A stretch of 49,529 bases of DNA from a virus, in IMG/VR virus record IMGVR_UViG_3300021085_001566, positions 1-49,529 of that record; one strand, given 5' to 3'. Every line of letters starts with the position of its first letter. The stretch's first letter is position 1. The notes under the pieces are model-generated. The model was not told where the DNA came from, did no database searches, and saw only the letters and a program-made list of their open reading frames with translations. Made by a program: the position numbers and the translations under genes. Positions 15,070 through 23,043 of this stretch are shown here, piece by piece.

Positions 15070-15403
15070 CTTCTATCCCCCTAATTACTTCTTCGGTACC
15101 TTTGTTGAATCTTAGTTCCATCAACCCTGGCTTTGCAACGGATAGTTTTTCGAAGTTATGTTTACTTAAGATTGAAAGGTATTGTGCCTTATCCGCCTCA
15201 ATCTGTGCGTTTTGTCTAGTGAGATTCGATAGTGCTTGTGATTGTCTTTCGAAGTTCTCCTTAATTGATGCAATCGCATCTTGTTGTTCCTTTACCGCAA
15301 CCTCAAGAGCAGCGTTATTCTTTACCAAGACTTCATTCTGTTGATATAGATAATAACCACCGAGACTGAGTACGATAATGATACCAATGAAAAATTGATT
15401 CAT
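15020..15403 (-). CDS. Rz-like inner-membrane spanin
   Basis: 127 residues. An N-terminal membrane anchor (FFIGIIIVLSLGGYYLY, residues 4-20) is followed by a long periplasmic coiled coil (NNAALEVAVKEQQDAIASIK and onward), the standard i-spanin layout. Good Shine-Dalgarno (AGGAGAAATGAT). The nested gene 14542-15069 encodes a lipoprotein, supporting the spanin assignment. No close sequence family recognised. Confidence 0.68.
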   Translation of the reverse strand: MNQFFIGIIIVLSLGGYYLYQQNEVLVKNNAALEVAVKEQQDAIASIKENFERQSQALSNLTRQNAQIEADKAQYLSILSKHNFEKLSVAKPGLMELRFNKGTEEVIRGIEDDSKAISNLESTSSND

Positions 15404-15404
15404 A

Positions 15405-15632
15405 TCATTTCTCCTCTATCTTATAGTCGAGTCCGCCCGCTGACCGTATCTCTACTGTCTTTTTAGTATCGAAGTCTCTAAACTTAAGATGTTTTTCTTT
15501 CTGCACGAAGATTTTACGTGCAACGTATTGTGATTTGTACATCTGACCAGTCTGTTCTGACTGTCGATATACGGTGATTTCATAGAGGGGCGAAAGAATC
15601 ATCTTCACCCATAGTTTAAATTTTTCCCACAT
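15405..15632 (-). CDS. hypothetical protein, 75 aa
   Basis: The start at 15632 (MWEKFKLWVKMILSPLYE) has AAGG upstream; the longer frame from 15668 starts within the hairpin-bearing leader. N-terminal amphipathic or peripheral membrane helix, then a basic beta-like part (KSQYVARKIFVQKEKHLKF). It lies 1 nt before the i-spanin gene and may be part of the lysis operon. No family recognised. Confidence 0.55.
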   Translation of the reverse strand: MWEKFKLWVKMILSPLYEITVYRQSEQTGQMYKSQYVARKIFVQKEKHLKFRDFDTKKTVEIRSAGGLDYKIEEK

Positions 15633-15655
15633 AATTGACCTTTCCATAATATAAG

Positions 15656-15701
15656 ATATAAGAAACAACCCTTTGGAATCTCCGCTGGGTTGTTCTTATA
15701 T
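15656..15701 (-). terminator. strong hairpin between nucleotidase and lysis genes
   Basis: Arms 15656-15671 and 15687-15701 pair over 15 bp with a single bulged base and a 15-nt loop. Placed after the nucleotidase stop. There is no long U-tract, so termination efficiency is uncertain; it could also be an RNA-processing or stability element. The late-type octamer at 15699-15706 overlaps the upstream arm. Confidence 0.6.
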
Positions 15702-15706
15702 TTAGT
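15699..15706 (-). promoter_or_regulatory. late-type promoter ACTAAATA for the lysis genes
   Basis: Minus-strand ACTAAATA. A start site 6 nt downstream (about 15693) would fall inside the upstream arm of the hairpin, so late transcripts would lack half of that arm and read into the spanin genes. Confidence 0.45.
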
Positions 15707-15716
15707 GACTTAGAAA

Positions 15717-16220
15717 CTAGTCGGTTTTTCTAAGTTCTTTTAGTTGGTTGATGGTGTCTTCCGCACTAGTGTGTAGAATACCGATACCACCGTGTGCTTC
15801 CCATGCATCAAGGTTCTGTTTTCTGTCATCAATAAGGACACTTCCTTTGATTGCAAACATACCTTTCTGACTACCAGTCATAGTGCAAGTGACTACCACT
15901 GTAGGACTCACATGTTCCTTAATCCATTCGTTCTTATCGAACACTACCAACTCTCTGTTGACGACACCAGCTGCAGTTAGGATTTCCCATGGCAATCCAG
16001 TGTGTCTTACATATCCTACCAAATCATACATATCTGGCATAGGTGGTAACATTCTGAACAATCTCTTGTTCGTTAACTCTTCCTTCCTTTCGTCATAATC
16101 GTTATGACCTTGGTCGGTGTTAGGGAATTCTCTCCCTGTCAATGTTTCAACTCCAGTGTTGAAATCCGCTAGTACTCCATCCATGTCGATGAAGATTCTC
16201 TTTACTTTTCTATTTTCCAT
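15717..16220 (-). CDS. HAD-family 5'(3')-deoxyribonucleotidase
   Basis: 167 residues. HAD motif I is RIFIDMDGVLADFN (D12-x-D14), motif II/III region WEILTAAG and motif IV VLIDDRKQNLDAW. This is the NT5C-type layout that removes phosphate from deoxynucleoside monophosphates, fitting a nucleotide-pool role with the adjacent ribonucleotide reductase genes. The ATG is exactly 6 nt after a TATACT -10 box (promoter 16227-16256) with no Shine-Dalgarno, so it is a strong leaderless candidate. Confidence 0.85.
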   Translation of the reverse strand: MENRKVKRIFIDMDGVLADFNTGVETLTGREFPNTDQGHNDYDERKEELTNKRLFRMLPPMPDMYDLVGYVRHTGLPWEILTAAGVVNRELVVFDKNEWIKEHVSPTVVVTCTMTGSQKGMFAIKGSVLIDDRKQNLDAWEAHGGIGILHTSAEDTINQLKELRKTD

Positions 16221-16226
16221 ACGTAT

Positions 16227-16256
16227 AGTATACTCGATTTATATGGCCATTGTCAA
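16227..16256 (-). promoter_or_regulatory. early promoter TTGACA-N18-TATACT
   Basis: TTGACA (16251-16256), spacer starting ATGGCCAT, TATACT (16227-16232); then 6 nt to the ATG of the nucleotidase. Shares TTGACAATGGCCA with two other promoters. Confidence 0.85.
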
Positions 16257-16258
16257 GT

Positions 16259-16720
16259 CTATTTTAACCAAAACAGGTCATATATCATATCTTCTTTCTT
16301 GTATGCTTCACGTTCCCAAGGTTGACGGGAATAGGGTGTAAACTTGTATTTCTTACCTTTGTAGTTCACCAAAGATGGTGTTAAATCACCACGTAAGAAC
16401 TGTTTAGCATGGACTAGTTCATGTGCAAGTGTCATCATCATCTGTGACATTGATTGCGGTTTTCCAGTCATTGGGTTGGTTTTACTGATTTCTATATCAA
16501 TGAAGTTTTTATCACCAAGACAATATCCTAGTGCATCGGGTATAGATTTAGTAAATGATATTTGGATTTCAACTTCACGTCTGAGACGTGGCATAAAGTA
16601 ATGTATTGTGGAACGGACAAATTTAGAGATTCGTTTCTTCTCTGCAATTTGACCTTTAAAGGTCACGTCTATATTGTCAAACCATATCTTCGTCATCAAT
16701 TCTTTCAACCTCATCTTCAC
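16259..16720 (-). CDS. SprT-like zinc metallopeptidase
   Basis: 153 residues. LAHELVHAKQFL holds the HExxH zinc motif (H100, E101, H104). The basic C-terminal end (KGKKYKFTPYSRQPWEREAYKKE) includes WEREAY, where the third ligand is expected. SprT/Spartan-type proteins cleave DNA-bound proteins or act as uncharacterised phage peptidases. The start may be 16720 or 16696; both overlap the upstream zinc-ribbon gene. Confidence 0.8.
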   Translation of the reverse strand: MKMRLKELMTKIWFDNIDVTFKGQIAEKKRISKFVRSTIHYFMPRLRREVEIQISFTKSIPDALGYCLGDKNFIDIEISKTNPMTGKPQSMSQMMMTLAHELVHAKQFLRGDLTPSLVNYKGKKYKFTPYSRQPWEREAYKKEDMIYDLFWLK

Positions 16721-16856
16721 TTATCTCGGAACCACAGAACACACAATGTGCTATAGTATAGTGGTTCTCATCCATATCATAAAAGCATTCGAATTCACTC
16801 TTACAACTGTTACATGATACTAAAAAGTTGTGGCCATTGTCAAGGTTAATTGTCAT
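16677..16856 (-). CDS. small zinc-ribbon protein, 59 aa
   Basis: The start is set at 16856 (MTINLDNGHNFL) because GGAG lies 8 nt upstream. Two CxxC pairs (SCNSCKS and HCVFCGS) form one zinc ribbon, followed by an acidic tail (SEISEDEVERIDDED). The promoter at 16814-16843 lies inside its 5' coding part, serving the SprT-like gene. Function unknown; similar mini-ribbons occur next to nucleotide-metabolism genes in T4-like phages. Confidence 0.7.
   Translation of the reverse strand: MTINLDNGHNFLVSCNSCKSEFECFYDMDENHYTIAHCVFCGSEISEDEVERIDDEDMV
16814..16843 (-). promoter_or_regulatory. early promoter TTGACA-N18-TATCAT within coding sequence
   Basis: TTGACA (16838-16843), spacer starting ATGGCCA, TATCAT (16814-16819), inside the zinc-ribbon gene. 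The identical 13-mer TTGACAATGGCCA occurs at the other early promoters, which makes chance unlikely. Confidence 0.65.
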
Positions 16857-17124
16857 AATTTGGTCTCCATCCTGTTTTATCTTTCTCACTTTTCACCATA
16901 ATTTTCTCATAAAGAGACTCAAATGACATCTTTTTGTCATTATAGACAGCATATGGTAGTTTGTGTTTCGCTTCATCTGTATGAAATTCGAGTCCAGCAG
17001 TGTACACACGTACAGTTTGATACTCCCTATCAATCATCCCAAAGAGGTGTTTCCACCTCTCACATATGACATCTTGGTCACTTGGTTTGGGTAGATATAG
17101 GTAGTACTCGTTTGCTTGTCCCAT
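16846..17124 (-). CDS. hypothetical protein, 92 aa
   Basis: The start is set at 17124 (MGQANEYYLYLPKPSDQD), with GGAAG upstream and overlap with the glutaredoxin stop. Soluble, mixed alpha/beta, ends KTGWRPNYDN. It lies in the nrd operon between glutaredoxin and the zinc ribbon. No family recognised. Confidence 0.65.
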   Translation of the reverse strand: MGQANEYYLYLPKPSDQDVICERWKHLFGMIDREYQTVRVYTAGLEFHTDEAKHKLPYAVYNDKKMSFESLYEKIMVKSEKDKTGWRPNYDN

Positions 17125-17363
17125 TAGTCTTCCCAAACGTCTCCGTGTTTTACATATTCTGCAAGTTGGTCATACCCACCTATTGCATCACCATCCACTC
17201 TGATTTGTGGGAATGTTCGTGCAGTTGGAAACTCTTCAAAGAGTTCTTCTCTAGTGAAATCAGTACCCAACTGTTTGTAAGTGTATTCTAGTCCTTTCTG
17301 TTCACATAAAGACTTTGCTTTATCACAGAATGGACACATTGTTTTTCCGAATATTTCAATCAT
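17124..17363 (-). CDS. glutaredoxin
   Basis: 79 residues, thioredoxin fold. Active site C10-P-F-C13 (KTMCPFCDKAK), cis-Pro in TFPQIRVDG, and the GG-Y glutathione-binding turn (AIGGYDQL). It supplies electrons to the class Ia ribonucleotide reductase. Start overlaps the NrdB stop (ATGA), so the stoichiometry is probably coupled, as in T4 nrdC-type arrangements. Confidence 0.93.
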   Translation of the reverse strand: MIEIFGKTMCPFCDKAKSLCEQKGLEYTYKQLGTDFTREELFEEFPTARTFPQIRVDGDAIGGYDQLAEYVKHGDVWED

Positions 17364-18457
17364 AGTTTAAAGTCCTCAAAAGTTGAGTCGTCTACATCTT
17401 GTGTAATACCACCGATGACATACGACTCTATTTCTGTCTCTTGTGGTGCATTCTGCAATCCTCTACTGTTGAACCAATGTGATGTCCATGGTAGTGGATT
17501 GTTCGTTGAACTGATATCATATATAGGGTTCAGTCCAATTGCACGTAATCTCTTATTAGCAGTAAATTCAACATAGTTTCCTAACAATTGAGTACTCAAA
17601 CCAATCATTGACCCATGTTGGAATAGGAAATCTGCCCAGTCTTTCTCTTGTGCGACTGCATCCTCATACATAGTGTACACTTCAGATTCACAATCCTTCA
17701 TCACTTGAATCATAAGTTTATCATTCTCTTGATTCTTATATGCTTTGAGTATGTGTTGCGACACTGCAAGATGTTGTGATTCATCTCTTGCGATTAGAGA
17801 TATAATCTTTGCACTTCCTTCCATGAGTTTCAACTCACCGAATGCAAATGAACATGCAAATGATACAAAGAATCTAATCCCCTCTAGAATGTTTACACTT
17901 ATAAGTGCAAGGTATAGTGCCTTATATAAATCGTAATCATCTACTTTAAGACCTAGTAGTCTACGTCTACCTAATTCAATAAACTCATCGTATTTCTTAG
18001 TTACTGACTCAGCACGTGCAACAATAGCAGGTTCATCTAAGATAGTGTCAAAGATATCACTTGGGTTACTATAAACATTCTTTATAATATGAGTGTAGGA
18101 ACGTGAATGTATGGTCTCCATAAAGTCCCATGTAATGATACAAGATTCTAACTCGGGTAATGTCACAAATGGTAGGAATGCAATTGATGGAGCACGTCCT
18201 TGTACACTATCCAATAGTGTTTGGTATCTTAGATTGGATGTGAAGATGTGCTTCTGTGCATCATTCAGTGAATTGTAATCACTCCTATCTTTCTGTAGTG
18301 ATACCTCTTCGGGTCTCCAAAAGAATCCTAGTTGTGTCTGTGTGAGTTTATCAAATATGGGATATTTGAACTCATCAAATCTTTGTGTGTTTAGTGGTTC
18401 ACCAAAGAATAATTTCTCTTTGGTAAAGTCTATGTTGTTCTTGTTAAATACTGTCAT
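17360..18457 (-). CDS. nrdB: class Ia ribonucleotide reductase, beta subunit
   Basis: 365 residues, full length. Di-iron ligands and the radical tyrosine are intact: D83 (LLDSVQG), E114 and H117 in ETIHSRSYTHI, with Y121 as the radical site, and later E/H ligands (RDESQHLAVSQH). It makes the stable tyrosyl radical needed by NrdA for dNTP synthesis. Shine-Dalgarno AGGAAAAA. It is separated from nrdA by an oxygenase gene, an unusual insertion. Confidence 0.95.
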   Translation of the reverse strand: MTVFNKNNIDFTKEKLFFGEPLNTQRFDEFKYPIFDKLTQTQLGFFWRPEEVSLQKDRSDYNSLNDAQKHIFTSNLRYQTLLDSVQGRAPSIAFLPFVTLPELESCIITWDFMETIHSRSYTHIIKNVYSNPSDIFDTILDEPAIVARAESVTKKYDEFIELGRRRLLGLKVDDYDLYKALYLALISVNILEGIRFFVSFACSFAFGELKLMEGSAKIISLIARDESQHLAVSQHILKAYKNQENDKLMIQVMKDCESEVYTMYEDAVAQEKDWADFLFQHGSMIGLSTQLLGNYVEFTANKRLRAIGLNPIYDISSTNNPLPWTSHWFNSRGLQNAPQETEIESYVIGGITQDVDDSTFEDFKL

Positions 18458-19443
18458 TTTTTCCTTTTCCTTTCCTTCTCTTCTGCTCTCACGTAATCAT
18501 ACCGATTCGACCATAACACTCTTTCTTCGGGTGATGCATTGTGCCATGCTTTGTTTGCTCTTTCGAATGCTAGGTTGTCTTTATTGTCACCCTCACCACC
18601 GTATCTGTCTTCTCTTCCATCCCATTGAAGATTGTTATGTGAAGCACAATATTGGCCAGGAGCAATCACTTCTGTAGAATTTGGTATTTCATCAATTGGG
18701 CCTGGATGTCTTATAAAATGTAAAAACATGTGGTATGAGTATTCTCCTACAAAATAATCTCTCCAATGAGGACAATTTGGCCCTTGATATAACATGACAT
18801 CGCCTGGATGTAGTATAACCTTTGTACCAGTCCTGTCTTTATGACGTGGTGCTTGTGTTAACTCAAACATCTCTTCATGACCCATCTCCTCTCCAAGATA
18901 GTTCTTATCATTCTGAATCCATATTGACCATGGTGTCCCATCATCGGATGAATAGTCCAAACAAAGAGTAGCACTAATCTCACATGATGGTCTATCCATG
19001 TGTGATTTTAGATATGCACCTCGTTCATACTTTCTACTGTATGCATAGGTTTCTTTTAAATCGAAATCTAATACTGGTTTTAGGTTCTCCCATAACCATC
19101 TATGCAATGCTACTGCAGGCGGAAATGAGTAAGCAGCAACTGACTTACCCAGTGATGTTGTAGGTGACTCAAATATGATGTCGCCTTCTCTTTTGAGTAC
19201 TGAGTCTTCTTGTCCTTCGATAGTCTTCCACGTGTCCATTGTCATATCAATGATATCTTGTGGTATAAAATCTCTAAGAATCAGATATCTATTCTCAATG
19301 AATGACATGGTCTCTTCATTGGTGTGACCAAAAACGTATTTTCCGTCACCTTCATGTTCAAGTGACCTAATTCTTACTGTCTTATCTTCATCAGACACAT
19401 ATTGACGATTACTTCTATATCGCACATGCTTCGCAGTCTTCAT
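18454..19443 (-). CDS. Fe(II)/2OG oxygenase inserted between nrdA and nrdB
   Basis: About 329 residues from the ATG at 19443, which follows GAGGGAG; a longer frame to 19542 overlaps nrdA further without support. H148-x-D150 (KSHMDRPSCE) and H226 (NCPHWRDYF) are iron ligands; the arginine of FIRHPGP may bind 2OG. The N-terminal 120 residues are an extra domain of unknown function. Position between the two reductase subunits, with overlaps on both sides, suggests co-expression with dNTP synthesis. Whether the substrate is a nucleotide is unknown. Confidence 0.82.
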   Translation of the reverse strand: MKTAKHVRYRSNRQYVSDEDKTVRIRSLEHEGDGKYVFGHTNEETMSFIENRYLILRDFIPQDIIDMTMDTWKTIEGQEDSVLKREGDIIFESPTTSLGKSVAAYSFPPAVALHRWLWENLKPVLDFDLKETYAYSRKYERGAYLKSHMDRPSCEISATLCLDYSSDDGTPWSIWIQNDKNYLGEEMGHEEMFELTQAPRHKDRTGTKVILHPGDVMLYQGPNCPHWRDYFVGEYSYHMFLHFIRHPGPIDEIPNSTEVIAPGQYCASHNNLQWDGREDRYGGEGDNKDNLAFERANKAWHNASPEERVLWSNRYDYVRAEEKERKRKK

Positions 19444-21706
19444 CATCTCCCTCATAATTCGTTTGTTGCAATGGTTCGTCTGTGACAACGTCTTCAGTCT
19501 TACCATCCATAGTGTTTTGATAATAGGATGTCTTCCAACCATACTTGTATGTGGTTAGAAAATCCCTCGCCATTACTGATACAGGAACTTCATTGTTAGG
19601 GTAGTTCTCGGGGTTGTATGACCAGTTACCACTAATACCTTGGTCAAAGAATTTCTGCATCACTGCTACGATATTTATATATCCAGTGTTATCTGGCATA
19701 TCCCATAGTAATGTATAAGAATTCTTTAAGTGTGTATATTGTGGTACCACTTGTTTCAATGTACCCTTTTTACTCTTCTTAACACTCAGATAATCTCTAG
19801 GTGGTTCTACACCATTTGTTGCATTTGATACAACACTTGATGATTCACTTGGCATCTGTGCAGTTAGTGTAGAGTGTCTAAGACCATATTCTTTGATGTC
19901 ACCCCTCAATGTTTCCCAATCATGGTTTAACACATTTGGTGTCAATTCATCAACTTCCTTTTTGTAAGTGTCGATGGGTAGAATACCATCTGAATACTTT
20001 GTCCCACCAAAACCTAAACAAGCACCTTTCTCTTTTGCAATAGTGTTGGATGCTTTGAGTAAATAGTATTGGAATGACTCTGTAAGTTCGTGTACTAATT
20101 TAAGTGCATCGGGGTCGCCATACTTGACTTTGTTCTTCGCAAGGAAGTGTGCAAGTCCAATATAACCAATCCCCAATGACCTACGGGCGATAGTAGATGC
20201 TCGAGCTGCTTCTACTGGATACTCTTGGTGGTCTATCAGTTCTTCAAGTCCTCTCACTGCGAGGTCACACAAGTTCTCCATTTCGTCCGATTTTACAATT
20301 CCCACATTAATAGCACTCAGTATACACAATGCGATTTCACCCTTACCATCAATATGTTGGATTGGGTCTGTCGGTAGTGTAATCTCTTGACATAAGTTAC
20401 TCATGTTAACTTTGTCTTTAAAACTACTATGTGTATTACAGTGGTCTATATTCATAATATAGATTCTACCAGTCTCTGCTCTTTCTTTTAACAAATCAGT
20501 AATTAGTTCCCTTGCACTCACCTTAATCTTATTGACGGATGTAGCACGTTCGTATTTCTCATAGAGTTCATCGAACTCGGGTGTTCCGAATGCTTCATAG
20601 AGCCCAGGAGCTTCATGGGGTGAGAACAATGTGATGTCGTCATTCTTTAAAAATCTCTTATAGAATAACTCTGATAACTGAATAGAATAATCTAACTTTC
20701 TGACTCTGTTATCTTCTGTACCCTTGTTGTTCTTGAGTACAAGAATGTCTTGTATCTCTTGGTGCCAGATAGGGAAATGAACTGTTGCACTTCCTCCCCT
20801 TACTCCGTTTTGGGTGCAACATCTAACAGTTGATTCAAATTTTTTAAGGAATGGGATGACGCCCGTATGCTGGACTTCGCCTCCTCTAATCCTTGAACCA
20901 ATTCCTCTAATTCTTCCTGCGTTAATACCGATTCCGGCACGTTGAGCAACGTATTTTCCAATGGCCATATCACTTGAGAAGATACTGTCGAGAGTGTCGT
21001 CTGTGTCGACAAGCACACACGAAGCAAATTGTCGTAAAGGAGTTCTAACTCCTGCCATGATAGGGGTGGGGATGTTGATTTTGAATGTTGAGATTGCATC
21101 GTAGTATTTTTTGACATAGTCTAACCTTTTGTCTTTATCATAGTTTTGGAACAGTGTCATGGATATTAACATATACATGAACTGTGGGGTTTCATAGACC
21201 AAATTTGCTGACCTATCTTGTACCAAATACTTGTCTACTATTTGTTGTAGACCAGCATAGGTAAAGTCTGTATCTCTTCCATGTTTAATGAAAGAATCAA
21301 TCCTGTTGATTTCTTCGGTAGAATATGAGTTGATGATAGCATCATCATACACACCAAAGTCTATATTTCTATGTATGATTTCACCCAGTGGTGGATATAT
21401 CTCTGAATCTTTCCACTTGGTATTGAACACTTGTTTTTGAATTGCAAATAGTAGTAACCTAGCTGCAACAAATTGATAATTGGGATTCTCTAGTGTAATT
21501 AAGTCACTTGCACTTTTCACTAGAATCTTTTGAATTTCTTTTGTGGTGATACCGTCAAAGAACTGGAGTCCACTATTCATTTCAACCAATGATTCTGATA
21601 CACCTGTAATACCTCTGCATGATTTTTCTACCATACGATGAATCTTGTCTAGGTTGATGTCCGATTTCGAACCATCTGATTTTAATACTTTTATCATAGC
21701 ATTCAT
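19415..21706 (-). CDS. nrdA: class Ia ribonucleotide reductase, alpha subunit
   Basis: 763 residues. It opens with an ATP-cone-like region (VLKSDGSKSDINLDKIH). Catalytic residues are visible: first cysteine in FASCVLVDTDD, N-x-C-x-E in SNLCQEITLP, second redox Cys in ALCILSAIN, the Tyr pair in TSYYQNTMDG, and a C-terminal CEAC tail for reduction by glutaredoxin. Reduces ribonucleoside diphosphates. Start overlaps the primase stop (ATGA). No intron or intein is seen. Confidence 0.96.
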   Translation of the reverse strand: MNAMIKVLKSDGSKSDINLDKIHRMVEKSCRGITGVSESLVEMNSGLQFFDGITTKEIQKILVKSASDLITLENPNYQFVAARLLLFAIQKQVFNTKWKDSEIYPPLGEIIHRNIDFGVYDDAIINSYSTEEINRIDSFIKHGRDTDFTYAGLQQIVDKYLVQDRSANLVYETPQFMYMLISMTLFQNYDKDKRLDYVKKYYDAISTFKINIPTPIMAGVRTPLRQFASCVLVDTDDTLDSIFSSDMAIGKYVAQRAGIGINAGRIRGIGSRIRGGEVQHTGVIPFLKKFESTVRCCTQNGVRGGSATVHFPIWHQEIQDILVLKNNKGTEDNRVRKLDYSIQLSELFYKRFLKNDDITLFSPHEAPGLYEAFGTPEFDELYEKYERATSVNKIKVSARELITDLLKERAETGRIYIMNIDHCNTHSSFKDKVNMSNLCQEITLPTDPIQHIDGKGEIALCILSAINVGIVKSDEMENLCDLAVRGLEELIDHQEYPVEAARASTIARRSLGIGYIGLAHFLAKNKVKYGDPDALKLVHELTESFQYYLLKASNTIAKEKGACLGFGGTKYSDGILPIDTYKKEVDELTPNVLNHDWETLRGDIKEYGLRHSTLTAQMPSESSSVVSNATNGVEPPRDYLSVKKSKKGTLKQVVPQYTHLKNSYTLLWDMPDNTGYINIVAVMQKFFDQGISGNWSYNPENYPNNEVPVSVMARDFLTTYKYGWKTSYYQNTMDGKTEDVVTDEPLQQTNYEGDDEDCEACAI

Positions 21707-22746
21707 ATTCTCTTGTACTCCTTTAGTTTCAGTTTTGCAGTGAGACCTTCGGTTGTACAGTTATCTATAATTGACACAATGTCTTCGCTTGTCATTCCAC
21801 TCATTATCATATTGTTTATATCTTTCAATCCTTCTACTCTCTTATCATTCCAAATACACACACGGTAACCTTCATCGATTACCTCATCAATTTTCTTTAG
21901 AATTTCTTTGTTTCGTGGTTCATTGTCATAAATTATTATTGCGTTGTCTTTTATAGCATTGTCGATTTTTTTAAAGTCACTACCACCGACAGCAATACTG
22001 TTTGGTAGGAATAAACTGTCTAGTGGCCCTTCTGTAACATAGATAGTTTTAGTCATATTCACTTTATCAATATTGAAGATGAGTGAATCGTCATCTCGGA
22101 ATCTCATTGTTAGATATCTCAACGGTGAGTCATCGATTGCTCTCCCACTAACACCAACAAGTTCCCCATTCTTGATGAATGGCAATACAATTCTAGGATT
22201 ATTTCCTAGAGGTCGTGTTTTATATTTATCTGACAAGAACGATAGACTTTGTGCAGATTCAACAAACCACAACTCTTTTTGTGACTCTACTGGAATTTTT
22301 CTGTTGTCTAGGTACTTCCTTGCGACTTTACTTTCAATCGCTGGTTTCGCTATAAACTTCAAGTTCTCAATGGTCATTTTTGTTGCATCTGTATTTAGAC
22401 TTTCAGTAGTCTTGGGTTTAAACTTGAATGCATTCGATGATGGCATTCTTTGATTGACATTCTTCTTACCATGTTTCTCTTGTAGAAGTTCTTTAACATA
22501 CTCCTTGTATTGTACAGGAAAATGGTCTTTCAAAAATGTCATTGATGATGTGGATTTACCACAGTTATGACACTTATATATGAATGATTGGTCGACTAAA
22601 AAATGATATGCTCGTGCTTTGTAGCGATTCTTTTGGGAATCACCACAATAAAGACATCTGTGATTTAATGTACTGTCTCCCTTCCATTTACAAACCTCAA
22701 GATGAGGTGTAACTGTAGAGAGGTACTTTCGCTCTAACCATAACAT
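21703..22746 (-). CDS. 61: DNA primase, T4 gp61-like
   Basis: 347 residues. Zinc-binding domain at the N-terminus (HRCLYCGDSQKN and YKCHNCGKS), TOPRIM domain with IYVTEGPLDSLFL and AIIIYDNEPRNKE, and the C-terminal KLKLKEYKRI tail as in T4. Synthesises RNA primers with the gp41 helicase. The ATG is exactly 6 nt after a TATACT -10 box and lies inside a 35-bp inverted repeat, with no Shine-Dalgarno, so it may be leaderless and repressible. Confidence 0.93.
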   Translation of the reverse strand: MLWLERKYLSTVTPHLEVCKWKGDSTLNHRCLYCGDSQKNRYKARAYHFLVDQSFIYKCHNCGKSTSSMTFLKDHFPVQYKEYVKELLQEKHGKKNVNQRMPSSNAFKFKPKTTESLNTDATKMTIENLKFIAKPAIESKVARKYLDNRKIPVESQKELWFVESAQSLSFLSDKYKTRPLGNNPRIVLPFIKNGELVGVSGRAIDDSPLRYLTMRFRDDDSLIFNIDKVNMTKTIYVTEGPLDSLFLPNSIAVGGSDFKKIDNAIKDNAIIIYDNEPRNKEILKKIDEVIDEGYRVCIWNDKRVEGLKDINNMIMSGMTSEDIVSIIDNCTTEGLTAKLKLKEYKRI

Positions 22747-22781
22747 ACACTCAGTATATCACTGAATGTATGTTATTTCAA
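22741..22781 (-). promoter_or_regulatory. primase-operon promoter with 35-bp inverted repeat
   Basis: TTGAAA (22776-22781), 17-bp spacer, TATACT (22753-22758). An inverted repeat with 15-nt arms (22741-22755 and 22761-22775, 14 of 15 paired) and a 5-nt centre covers the -10 box, start site and ATG. It is an operator candidate for the primase-nrd operon, or an mRNA hairpin only if transcription starts upstream. Confidence 0.7.
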
Positions 22782-22795
22782 GTGGATTTTGGGAA

Positions 22796-23002
22796 TTATC
22801 CGGCGTCTATTAGTGCTTGAATTTCAGCGATTTGAGCAGCGTTTGTTGTGACTGAACCATCGTATGCGACCTTTTTTGGGTCGTCTGATTCTAAGTCTGC
22901 ATAACCTTCGGGTTGAACAGGCACTCCATCTCCTGTCTCAAACCATGCTTTCCTTTCTGCTAGGTTGTCAATCGTTGGGATTGGCGATAATGGTTCTGGC
23001 AT
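22796..23002 (-). CDS. hypothetical protein, 68 aa (paralog of 23044-23295)
   Basis: Starts MPEPLSPIPTID after a clear Shine-Dalgarno (AGGAGATTAAC). Shares the core ERKAWFETGDGVPVQPEGY and the ATTNAAQIAEIQ-type end with the next protein, indicating tandem duplication. Driven by a late-type octamer at 23031-23038. A small structural or accessory virion protein is a reasonable guess. Confidence 0.65.
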   Translation of the reverse strand: MPEPLSPIPTIDNLAERKAWFETGDGVPVQPEGYADLESDDPKKVAYDGSVTTNAAQIAEIQALIDAG

Positions 23003-23030
23003 GTTAATCTCCTAAATTAATGTTACTATC

Positions 23031-23038
23031 TATTTAGT
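23031..23038 (-). promoter_or_regulatory. late-type promoter ACTAAATA
   Basis: Minus-strand ACTAAATA, giving a leader of about 23 nt with AGGAG for the 68-aa gene. Confidence 0.5.
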
Positions 23039-23043
23039 AAATA

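Noticed and set aside
19672-19679. TATAAATA within nrdA
   Set aside because: More than 200 nt from the next start and inside conserved coding sequence; chance match likely.
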